DNA from: Azolla pinnata
Lineage: Eukaryota > Streptophyta > Polypodiopsida > Salviniales > Salviniaceae
Assembly: GCA_037176905.1 (NCBI GenBank)
Contig: JBBBWG010002559.1
Location: 26,675-90,674 of the forward strand
Direction of reading: 5' to 3'
Length of the DNA: 64,000 nt
Under the pieces are notes generated by a model that saw nothing but the letters and a program-made list of their open reading frames with translations, was not told the DNA's origin and did not search any database. Positions 23,613 through 33,800 of the stretch are shown here, piece by piece. Both the position numbers and the translations under genes were made by a program. Position 1 is the first letter of the stretch; every line of letters starts with the position of its first letter.

Positions 23613-26510
23613 ATGAGCCTTCTTTCGCCATCGCCGCCGCTGTCTGTGTCGGGGCGCGGGCAGCCTCGTCTCTCGCCCAAGCGCTTCTTCTCCCATGGCG
23701 TTGCGGAGCAGGAACAGGAGGAGAAGGAGGAGGAAGTGCTACAAGAAGGAGAAGAAGAGGAGGTGGAGGAGGAGGAGGAGGAGGAGGAGGAGGAGGAAGA
23801 AGAGGAGCTCCTCCGCAGACGACGTGATGGATCTCTCGCACCTCGCTCCGTTTCCGGGAGGCCTGCGGATGTCGCCGACCTTCGCATCACCATCGCCCCA
23901 GGGAACCGGGGAAGCAGAAGCGGAGCTCGGTTTCGTGGCCGAGCACTGCAGCGGCGGAGCAGGAGCGGGGGAGATTCCGCCCCAGCTCGCGCAGGTGATG
24001 ATGATGATGTCCATCTCTTCTTCAAGAAATGCAGGGGAGAGGAGGAGGAAGATCGAGGCCCCCCCTTCTTCCACTACATCTCTGCGCTGCAGATCTGCAA
24101 CAAGACCAGATCTGCAGCTATGGCGATCAAGGTGCGAGATCAGATGCTTCAGCAAGGGGCACAGCTGAAGGGATTCCAGGGGGATCACGTCCCCCGCATC
24201 GATTGCATCTCTGCGCCGCGGATCCACAGCAAGACCAGATGTGCAGCTATGGCGATGAAGGTGCAAGATCAGATGCTTCAGCAAGGGGCACAAGCGAAGG
24301 GATTCCTGGGGGGGGATCCAGACACCGGCTTCGTCGATTACATCTCTGCGCTGCGCATCTGCAACAAGACCAGATCTGCATCGATGGCGATCGAGGTGCG
24401 AGATCAGATGCTTCGGCAAGGGGCACAACTGAAGGGATTCCTGGGGGATTATGTGGTCCTAACCCTAGCCAGATGCGGAGCTGCCGAGGAAGCATGGCGC
24501 ACAGCATGCCGTCTCCCATCTCGCACCGTCTTCTCCATGACGGCGATCATCTCCGCATTCTCGGAGCTCGGGCGAGATCGAGATGCCCTCGAGATCCATC
24601 GCATCATGCAGCTCGAGGGCATCGACCCCGACAGATTCACCTTTGTGGCCCTCCTCAAGGCATGCGGGCGAATCAAGGACTTTGCCAAAGGTGCGGATTT
24701 GCACGAAGATGCTCGCCGGATGGGCTTGGCATCGGATGCTTTCATCGGGAACACGCTCGTGAGCATGTATGGGAAGTGCGGAGCCATTGCCGAAGCGGAG
24801 AATGTGTTTGTTTCTATGGCTTGTCGGGATGTAGTGGCCTGGACTGCGATGCTATCGGCATATGTAGAGCAGGGCCGAGGAGACATGGCTCTACGATTGT
24901 TCCGGCAGATGCAAGAGGAAGGCCCCAGCCCGAACCAGCTCACTTGCATAACTGTTTTGCAAGCTTGTGTCCTTCTCGCAGAAGAGGAAGAAGTGTTAGC
25001 TGGGGCAATAGAAAGAGGAGGAGGGCCCATGGAGCTTGTGCCTTTGGAAATCGGCTGTGCTATCCATGCTTATGCTCGAAAGAATGGCATCGCAGCTCAT
25101 GTTTTGTTTCACTCCGCGCTCGTAAATATGTACGCCAAATGTGGTTCCATAGAGCGAGCGGAAGATGCCTTTGGTTTTCCATCTCAGACGAATATCGTGT
25201 GCTGGAATGCGATGATATCGGCTTATGTCGACCAGAACAAGGGGGACAAGGCCTTGCTTTTATACCGGAAAATGCGAGAATCTGGCATTCCTTCAGACCA
25301 CTTAACAGTTTTGTTTGCTCTCCAAGCATGCGCTGCACTTGCGGAAATGGAAAGATCTACGCTTGCTAATGGCAAACGCTCGAAGCTCACATCACTGACC
25401 ACCGCGAAAGCCCTGCATCTTGATGCCTGCCTCGATGACTCCGTATCATATCCATTTGTTGGCACTACTCTTGTGAATTTGTATGGTAAGTGTGGGGCCA
25501 TCGAAGAAGCCGAGGATGTGTTCAGTTCGCTGTACCCATGCGATGCTGTGGCATGGACAGCGATGTTCTCGGTTTACATCGAACAAGGCAAAGGAGAAAA
25601 AGCCCTGGAATTTTATAAAAGAATGAAAGAACAGCAGCAGGTGACGCTAGACGATGTCACGCTTACACATTCCTGGACTGCAATTCTTTCAGGCTTCATA
25701 GAGCAGGGTCATGCGGACGAATCTTTAGAGATGTATCAAGAAATCCGAGGAGAAGATGTGCCTCTTGACGGTGTGGCACTTAACTGTGTGCTTCAAGCTT
25801 GTGGGCACACAGGGTGCTTGGAGCTATGCTCTCAAGTTCATTTCGCCGTAGTTTGTGCTGGCTATGATCATATGCACTCAACAGCAGCCTCCCTAATCCA
25901 TGCATATGCAGGCTGTGGAAGCATGAAAGATGCGCAAATTGTCTTTGATGGGATATCAGAGCCAGGCATTGTGTCCTGGACTGCATGCAGCAGCGGTCAT
26001 GCTGGAGAAGGAAATGCGACAGCTTGTTCAGATACGTTTGAGATGGCGATTCGAGCAGGTTCGATGCCCGATGAAGTCAGTTTTTCTACAGTTTTATCAG
26101 CTTGCTGCCACGAAGGTCTTGTTGTGAAAGGCCTGGAATATCTTCAAGCCATGAGCAGAGATTATCACATCAGGCCTGATATAAAACACTACAGCATCGT
26201 ATTGGATCTTCTAGGGCGTGCAGGGAACTTTGAGCTGATAGAGACCATGCTTGGCAACTTGCCTGTGCAAGCTGACATAGCCCTTTGGGTGTGCTTGCTA
26301 GGTGCATGTCGACATCATGGCAATGTAAAGCTGGGGGAAAGAGCATTTGATCAAGCCGTGCGTCTACAGCCCAAGCACGCAGCTGCTTACATTCTTATGT
26401 CCAATATTTATGCTGAGGCTGGATTGCAAGATCATGCGGCAGAGGTAGAAGCCTCAGGACGGAAAGCAGGCGCAGTAGTGGAAAGTTGGGATTTTGATTG
26501 GGGTGAATGA
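23613..26510 (+). CDS. PLS-class pentatricopeptide repeat protein with E1-like end, intronless
   Basis: A single open frame of 965 codons starts at the ATG at 23613. PLS-class PPR proteins bind organellar RNA and act in C-to-U editing or splicing. The N-terminus is serine- and arginine-rich, with RLSPKRFFSHG resembling a mitochondrial presequence cleavage region. An acidic poly-Glu tract from a GAG microsatellite follows. Residues about 150-285 are three near-identical copies of a 43-45 residue block. PPR repeats then follow with landmarks such as LVSMYGKCGAIAEAENVF, DVVAWTAMLSAYVEQG and LVNMYAKCGSIERAEDAF. Long loops after LLAEEEE and ALAEME recall fern or lycophyte PPRs. The C-terminus has an E1-like segment (ALWVCLLGACRHHGNVKLGE...YILMSNIYAEAG) and ends WDFDWGE without E2, E+ or DYW. 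Editing would therefore need a partner in trans. Target organelle and RNA are unknown. Confidence 0.9.
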   Translation: MSLLSPSPPLSVSGRGQPRLSPKRFFSHGVAEQEQEEKEEEVLQEGEEEEVEEEEEEEEEEEEEELLRRRRDGSLAPRSVSGRPADVADLRITIAPGNRGSRSGARFRGRALQRRSRSGGDSAPARAGDDDDVHLFFKKCRGEEEEDRGPPFFHYISALQICNKTRSAAMAIKVRDQMLQQGAQLKGFQGDHVPRIDCISAPRIHSKTRCAAMAMKVQDQMLQQGAQAKGFLGGDPDTGFVDYISALRICNKTRSASMAIEVRDQMLRQGAQLKGFLGDYVVLTLARCGAAEEAWRTACRLPSRTVFSMTAIISAFSELGRDRDALEIHRIMQLEGIDPDRFTFVALLKACGRIKDFAKGADLHEDARRMGLASDAFIGNTLVSMYGKCGAIAEAENVFVSMACRDVVAWTAMLSAYVEQGRGDMALRLFRQMQEEGPSPNQLTCITVLQACVLLAEEEEVLAGAIERGGGPMELVPLEIGCAIHAYARKNGIAAHVLFHSALVNMYAKCGSIERAEDAFGFPSQTNIVCWNAMISAYVDQNKGDKALLLYRKMRESGIPSDHLTVLFALQACAALAEMERSTLANGKRSKLTSLTTAKALHLDACLDDSVSYPFVGTTLVNLYGKCGAIEEAEDVFSSLYPCDAVAWTAMFSVYIEQGKGEKALEFYKRMKEQQQVTLDDVTLTHSWTAILSGFIEQGHADESLEMYQEIRGEDVPLDGVALNCVLQACGHTGCLELCSQVHFAVVCAGYDHMHSTAASLIHAYAGCGSMKDAQIVFDGISEPGIVSWTACSSGHAGEGNATACSDTFEMAIRAGSMPDEVSFSTVLSACCHEGLVVKGLEYLQAMSRDYHIRPDIKHYSIVLDLLGRAGNFELIETMLGNLPVQADIALWVCLLGACRHHGNVKLGERAFDQAVRLQPKHAAAYILMSNIYAEAGLQDHAAEVEASGRKAGAVVESWDFDWGE
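24066..24465 (+). repeat. In-frame triplication within the PPR gene (129/135-base units)
   Basis: Three copies start with the TACATCTCTGCG-like string at about 24075, 24204 and 24339. They share long identical stretches such as GATCAGATGCTTCAGCAAGG. Unit lengths are multiples of three, so the frame is kept. The high nucleotide identity suggests recent origin. Confidence 0.88.
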
Positions 26511-27934
26511 GGTAGGCATACTGTACCCTGCTTTTGATCTTGAGAGTCTTCGATGTGCATGCAACTGAGGCACAGGTGTAATGGTAGCTTCTACTTCTGT
26601 AAGCACTTAAGCCAAGCATCATCCACAGGATCAAGACTTGGGCTTTCGGGGGGATTGAGATGGTTGCAATTGCGATGCTTCATATTGCTCATACTGAGGA
26701 AACATGGGATATAACAGTTGACCATACATTATTTGTCAGCTTTATCAGCTATAACCCTGCCAGATTTTTGTACACTTGGGTTCCAACTTCCATGCTGTGG
26801 CTGATGCTCAAAATCCTCGAGACTTGGGCATGCCACTGAGACAGAATTATAACGGTGGCTTCTACTCCTGTAAGCAGTTAAGCAAAACATCCACAGCATC
26901 AAGACTCGGGCTTTCGGGCATTGAGATGGTTGCAATCGTGATGCTTCATATTGCTCATCCTGAGGAAACATGCTACAAACAGTTGGTCATACATGAGTTT
27001 TTCAGCTTCGTCAGCTAACCCTGCTAGATTTCTTTGCACTCTTGGGTTCCAAACTTTCCATGCTGTGGCTGATGCTCAAAATCTCAACTCTGCCAAATGT
27101 TTTCTGCACATACTAATTCCACAAACTTTCAAAGACAGTGCAGTTCCCTAGTTTCTGCAGGAAACCTGATGCATCTTTCTGTTGATGTGAACTTAACAAT
27201 AGCCTTCCAAATCTGGTTCGATCACTTGAAGAACTGCATATTTTGTATTTGATGTGACATAATCTAACTGAACAGTCGAGATTTTTTATAGATCATATCA
27301 AAGCCAACTTCGACAATTGTTACACTATGATTCCTGAGAAATAAATTGAATGATTGATGTAAAGAACATGCAAATGGTATCACGTGGGTTGCTCCTGTCA
27401 AAATCAGTTCCTCAAATAAAACATTTCCAGTGATTTGTATAGACAATGCCCAACACAAACTGCTGCAAACGATATTCATTTGGGCTCGGTAAGAATGTAT
27501 ACAATGGTCCTAGTTTGTCATTTGTGGCCTTAAGAAGCAGATACATTGAATGCTTCAAATATTGAGGTACAATCCAGCGCACAGAAACAGTACACAAGAC
27601 GATCGTCAATCCTCAATTTCATGGATACAGGAAACATGGCAAAACTATGTCAGTCATCTGCAATTTCTGCAAAAACACATGGTACACCAGAAGAGAAAGA
27701 TGAAACATTTGTTGGAGTTATACACAGAATATGGAGTACTCTCTTTATCGCTATTGGTGTAACAGGAAGCACCCATTTATCTATCATCAGTTTCACATGA
27801 ACAGAAAAACATCCCCCAGTTGAAGTATGATTGATTCAATCATGGTGGTGGTGTTCAGAAACCACACGGCTCTACGTCACTGTACATAGATATTGCGCGA
27901 TTTTTTACAAAAGCCAGATCTAATCTAATCGAGT
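26511..27934. other. 3' flank of the PPR gene and intergenic space
   Basis: Holds the 268-base duplication described separately (26553-27088). From about 27090 to 27934 there is only AT-rich sequence with short open frames that show no family features. Confidence 0.55.
26553..27088. repeat. Tandem duplication of about 268 bases behind the PPR gene
   Basis: Two diverged copies. Landmarks such as CCATGCTGTGGCTGATGCTC (26790 and 27058) and GATGCTTCATATTGCTCAT recur at an offset close to 268. The repeat lies in the probable 3' UTR and is not coding. Confidence 0.8.
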
Positions 27935-28839
27935 CTAATCCTCCTCCGAGAGATCCCCTTCTTCCTCAACAAGTTGAAATGCATCCACTTCCGCAAAATG
28001 ACATGTCTGCTCTGACACAAAGTCCTCGGGAAGCCATTTGGGCATGTTAGGGAGTGACCTCCTCCGCATCTTTCTCGAGACAGCCACCTGCAATAAGGTT
28101 TACAGATCACGGGTAATGAAAATCCTGCGATTTCGACCCTTTTAACACGAGATGTGTAATATGGAAACGATTGATCGACGTCACAAACGCAGCTTAAAAT
28201 CACCTCCATACTAGCGTCGTCTCCATCAAAGTTCATAGCAGAAAATCCCCTCTTGACATGACTTCTATTGTTCCAGCCATCATCTGTTCCTCTTCTGTGC
28301 ATCAAGATTCAAGATTCAAGATCCTATGAGTTTGTCTTCCAACGACTCCAATAATGCGTCAGCTGCGTGCTTTTCCAACACTCTTGCTTGCTTGCTTGCG
28401 GAATGAGGAGGGCAAAAGATAGAAGACATTATATACCTGTCTCTACGATGGCACTGAGGAGGGCAGCTCATGCTGGCATGCGAAGCGGGCTTCCTCCGGC
28501 TGTAAGTGACAAAGGGAGAAGCCTGTTTCTCGGGAACCTTAGCATGAGGGGTAGAAACACAGGCGTCCATCTCCATCGCCATGTCGGTTGAAGCTGTTCA
28601 ACCAAACAGGGACAAGCTTTAGCAGAAAATCTTTGCGGAAGGTGTGGATTCATCGGAAACCGAGAAGGAGGAAGCGGATTTGCACCCTGGAGCGCATCGT
28701 CATCGGAAGGGGGAGAAGGCAGGCGACGGACTTCCACTTCCGAGGAGCACAGGCTAGTTGCTGCGGCGGCGGCGATGGCGGGTTGCTGCGCTTGGTTTGA
28801 CAGGTCTGAGAGGGGCGGTCGAGCACGGCGGCGATGCAT
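27935..28839 (-). CDS. Sororin-like cohesion protector
   Basis: Five exons (28686-28839, 28437-28593, 28347-28382, 28204-28294, 27935-28087) fit in phase to 196 residues. Sororin binds Pds5 on acetylated cohesin and counters Wapl to hold sister chromatids together. Evidence is limited to short motifs. The N-terminus RPPLSDLSNQ resembles the R-K-P-L-x-D-x-T-N opening of plant sororins. The last exon has MRRRSLPNMPKWLPEDFV and then CHFAEVDAFQLVEEE, matching the C-terminal sororin box (aromatic, AEVDAFEL, acidic); human sororin ends EFEAAEQFDLLVE. The middle is basic and serine-rich. The donor of the small third exon (GA|GTCGTT) is weak, so residues around 115 are uncertain. The family call rests on motif memory. 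Confidence 0.55.
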
Positions 28840-30113
28840 ACTCGCAGCGATGGCGGGGCTGTTCAGACGGATCGGATCGTCGTCGTCTTCTTCTCTGCGA
28901 TCAGACCACGAAGAAGAAGAAGAAGAAGAAGACGAAGAAGAAGAAGAAGAAGAAGAAGAGCGATGAAATTCTCTGAGCGCGCGGGAAGTTTGTATTTCGT
29001 ATGTATGTACGCACGTATGTACGTATTTCCTATGTACGTACGTACGTATGTACGTACGTATGCATGCATGCATGCATGTATGTATGGATGTATGTGTGCG
29101 TGTATATGTGTGTATGTGTGCGTATGTATGTATGCGTGCATATGTGTGTGTGTGCATGTGTCTGTATGTATGTGTGTATGATGAATCTGCATGTATGAAT
29201 GGATTTATACATGCATGTGTGCATGTCTTGCAGCAGCAAGCTACGCATTGGAACGCATTTGCACTTTGCTCGGAATTGCGACTTGCAGGCTCCGAACAGT
29301 TGTGCTTCGAATACGGAGCCGTGTACACGAACTATACCCGAACTGTGTCTCAACTCGAACTCTGATTTCACACAAGGCAACTATTATTGTCACGACTGAA
29401 AGCTGATCGACAACAATAGACTCGGATGACACGAATGCAATAAGAAGAAAACTAGTAAAAAACAAGAATACAAGATATGTATCACTAGGAGACTTGGAGT
29501 ATAAGGCGTCCAAGGCTAATGTTGAACGAAAATGGTTAAATATTGAGCTCATGTATGCTGGACATGTGACTATTTATCAATTGAAATAAGATAATCTAAT
29601 GGATAAAATTTGAGCCTATATAACTATAAATAACACGCTCAAATATAATATATAAACCATTTTGGTATTGGTACTCAGGATAGTTATAAGCATGAGCATA
29701 ATTGATCAGAACAGTCACATCATAGACCTCATGGTCAATTAGTTACGCTCATGGTTTACGGAAACGAAATCCATGAGGATGTCATCAAATATGAAGTGGA
29801 GAATTTCCTCATACCAAATGCGAGATGCTCGCAATGCACAACTGAGCAGTTCATCGAAGCATCTTCTTCCCAAAATTGAGCAAAAGCAAGAAGGCAACCA
29901 CACTTGCCAAGCGTCCAACAATTGTTGGATCGAGGAAAGGCAGCTACTAGTGTCTTGGTCTCCAACAACTGCCGAATCAAGCGCGGAAACGATAATAATG
30001 TCCAAATTGCCAGATCGAGCGGGAAACGATATGTCAGACTGGCAAATCGAGCAAGGGAGACAGACAGATACACTGCCTCAGATGTCGAAAGCATCGCAGT
30101 TTCCGATTCGGCC
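28840..30113. other. Intergenic, dominated by simple repeats at its left end
   Basis: A GAA-type microsatellite lies at 28905-28962. A TACG/TGTATG-rich tract runs from 28990 to 29220, with alternating purine-pyrimidine sequence that could form Z-DNA. From 29220 to 30113 no gene is recognised; the right end is probably 3' UTR of the GH3 gene. Confidence 0.6.
28905..29220. repeat. GAA microsatellite followed by a TACG/TGTATG/CATG tract
   Basis: About 58 bases of GAA triplets lead into roughly 230 bases of alternating purine-pyrimidine tetramers (ACGT, GTAT, GCAT). It lies just upstream of the sororin-like gene. Confidence 0.85.
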
Positions 30114-30853
30114 TTATGCAGCGACGCCCCCGACGAGGATACGATGTTCGAAGTTCTCTGTCGCGATCGTATGCATGCCAGTTGTCACAACCTTACTGGC
30201 CCTTCTATTGGCATAGCTAAGGTGCTTACAGACATTTAGACCCACCACGACCTTCTGTTCATCGCCCGGGTGCAACCTGCGGATGCGCTCGAAGCCCACA
30301 AGCTGCTTCCTCGGAGCACCTCGGGCGACGGCCTCGCCCGGAGGATTCCAGAGCAGCATCACCACGTGATCTCCGCTCATCTCACCGATGTTCCGAACGT
30401 TGATTTCCATGGCGAAATCGAGCTCGCCGCATTTCAGATCATCGACATACAACTCTGCGGCTGCAACAATCGCAGTAGAAGGAAGACAAATCTATTATGT
30501 ATGTACTCAAGTGTTTGAGAACATAAATCTGTATATTTGTACATATCTATCTATCTATCTATCTCTCTCTCCCTCTCTCTCTCTCTATATATATATATAT
30601 GCATGACATGCATTCATACTTATAGGTAGTAAGGGAATGATAGCATGGCTGCAACAATTGCAGTAGAAGGAAGACAAATCTATTATGTATGTACTCAAGT
30701 GTTTGAGAACATAAATCTGTATATTTGTACATATCTNNNNNNNNNNNNNNNNNNNNNNNNNNNNNNNNNNNNNNNNNNNNNNNNNNNNNNNNNNNNNNNN
30801 NNNNNNNNNNNNNNNNNNNNNNNNNNNNNNNNNNNNATCTATCTATCTATCTA

Positions 30854-30890
<37 letters not shown>

Positions 30891-33800
30891 GCATGACATG
30901 CATTCATACTTATAGGTAGTAAGGGGATGATAGCATGTCAATGATCATAGGATTCCAAACACATGATTGATCTACACAAGCATTGCCCTAGTTCCAGCTT
31001 CATGCTTAGGAATCCTACCATCTCCTGATGAAACATATGATTTGATCTACACAAGGTGTGTGTGTGTGTGGTGTGTGTCAGTTGGCTGAACTGCTGGGTC
31101 CAGCTTAATTCTTAGAAATAACTACCATCTCCCGATGAAATATGTGATTGATCTACACAAGGTGTGCTGGTTAGTTAGGTGGACTCCTGCCAGTTCCAGC
31201 TCAAATTCCTAGAAATACCATCTCCTGATGTGTTGATTGATGAATAGCAGTTACCAGTATGGGAAGCGAGCTCGGACGACTGTTGCGTCGATAGCGCGAT
31301 GCGGGAAGGTGTCGAGGAGCCGATGGAGTGCGAGAAGGAGGTGTAGCTGAGACCATTGCCGAACGCAAAGACAGTGTCCCCGGTGTAGAAGCGATATGTC
31401 CTCCCTGGGTATCCCCTGCTCGCATCGGGCCTCATGTGCATATCTGTCATGGGCATCTTCTTGGTGTAGCTCTCTGGATACCAGCTCATGGGCAATCTTC
31501 CAGCTTCAGTTTTGAAGTAGTACATGTACAATCCAACAGATCATCCAGAGCACTAATTCTGTCAATTGACTGGGGTAAGGATAAACCATGCTCCATGTGA
31601 GCATTGTGAGGATGCCATGAGTTCATCACAACTGCAACTAACACATGCAAGGTAGATAGATAGATCCTCAAGACTGGATGGAGGAGATGAGTGTGAGAGA
31701 TGGGCACACCTGGATTGTGATCTCCATAGATGATTTCAGCCAGAGCTTGGCCACCAGCTTCTCCAGGGTAACCTGCCCAGATAATGCTAGAGATCTGGGG
31801 TAGATCCTTGGCAAACCCAATATCCACAGGGCCACCAGACATGATGACAAGAACAATATTGGAGCGGTGAGCGCCGGCGCTGGCAACTACCCTCAGAATC
31901 AAGTCCTTCTGTCTCCCTGGTAAGCTCAAGCTCACCCTGTCGAAAGCCTCCTTCTCCTGGCTCTGGTCCAAGCCCATGATCAGCACCACAGCATCCACCT
32001 CCATAGCTGCCTTCACTGCCTTCTCTTCCTCCTCCATGTTCGCAGGATTGCACGAAACATCGACGCACCCTGGCGCATAAACTACTGCCGCGCCATATGC
32101 GCTCAGGCCTTGCAGTGGTGTTACAAACTCGCACGGTATTCCTGCGAAGGAATTCCAGTGAAACCCACATGAATTCCAGTGAGAGCTCTAAACTTACATG
32201 ATTGCAGAGAACAAGCAGATCTAGCCATGGAGCATCGGTGGCAAAATGGCACAAAAACACCCGATTTTGCCCGACCTAACTTCGGCTGCGGGGAATACTT
32301 CTTATCGGCGCATCTTACCCACTGGCATGTTCTCTCTTACCGGCATAATTTCCCAGCATGGTAGAGCTAGCCTTGGCATTGGGCCCGATGATGGCAAGCC
32401 GTCGGATGTTGTTGCGAGAGAATGGAAGGCCGGTTCGGCCACCATGACCACGATCATTCTTCAGAAGCACGATACCTTGCCTTGCAGCTTGCAGTGCAAG
32501 ATCCCTGTGATCTTTGGTGCAGACATCAGCAGGGCCCAGCATCCCAAAGTGTTTCTGCGAGGTCGGGTTTCCGTCGAAGTAGCCTAGTCTCATCAGAACT
32601 GTGTATGATTCTGCTAGTGCTTCATCCACTTTGCTTTCAGCAATCTTGCCCTCTGCTACGGCTTTCACGGTGTGGTTTGCAAGGAACACCCCACAGTTCA
32701 CATTGACCCCTATTCAGCCAGAAAACATGTAGAGACATTCACTGTCTCAGACCAATGCCACTTCATGCTCCTGCTCCGTGTCGTAGCCGAGGAAAATCAA
32801 TCATCTTTACCTGCTAGAAGAGCACCTGCTGCAGCCTCTTCAGGCGTCCTTGTATAATGAGCATTATCATAGGCTACCTCGATTGCATCGCAGTCGGAAA
32901 CTATATACCTGATTCCATCCAGCAAACCGAGATAAGTTCCTCGTGATCTTCTTCAGAACACGCTCAGACAGGCCTTCCACAAGGACTGCAGCACGAAATT
33001 GTTCCACATTTCGGTGCCAAAGATCATATTTGATCTGAGACATTCAACATCAGAGGATTTTTTTCATGCTTCAGCTTACTTACTTACTTACCCCTTGAAG
33101 CCCCACTTCCCTCTCACGGTTCCAGCCAGAAAATTCCTGTTTTCACAAGGCGGAACTCCATTCACACGATTATACGAGCACATGACGCAGGCTGCATTAC
33201 CTTCCATGACACAGCTCTCAAAGGGAGGCTGGAATGTGTCAGCAAGGTCTTGTTGTGTAACCTACAGAAAAAAAAAACATGGTCTTAAAGCTCTCTCTTT
33301 GTCTTTCAATCTTTGTACTTATGATGATTGGGCACACATCCCACTGATTTATCTTTTGTCTCATGGGCCAAGTTTGATCTTAGAAGACTTTAACTATCTT
33401 TCTTTCTTTCTTCACAGACATTCCAGCTTGTATACTTACTTGTCTTTCTATCATATATATCACAGCTTGGGTTGTGCCAAGCAAAAGACCATTTTTTTTA
33501 GACAAATGGGGAACCCACTTTCATCAGTACATGCTACACCCTAAACCCTAAACCCTAATCAAAACTACATGGAAACGGATGCTTTGGACCAAATTAGTAC
33601 CTTAGCATCGAAGTCGAACCTTGTGATACCATTCCAGTTCTCGAGGTCGTATGCGGTGAAATGCTTGCAACAAGCAGCAACTTTGAGGTCATGCTCACGA
33701 TCGTCATGATCCACATCTTGCATGCCCCTCACGAAATTGATCGCGTACCGGCTTGTAAGCAGTGGATCCTCACCAGGTGTCTCTTGTCCCCGGCCCCACC

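Noticed and set aside
24029-25369. 446-codon open frame overlapping the PPR gene in another frame
   Set aside because: It is a shadow: its composition follows the PPR codons shifted by one, and it has no motif of its own.
29739-30094. Open frames downstream of the GH3 stop
   Set aside because: No motif recognised. The position fits 3' UTR or intergenic sequence.
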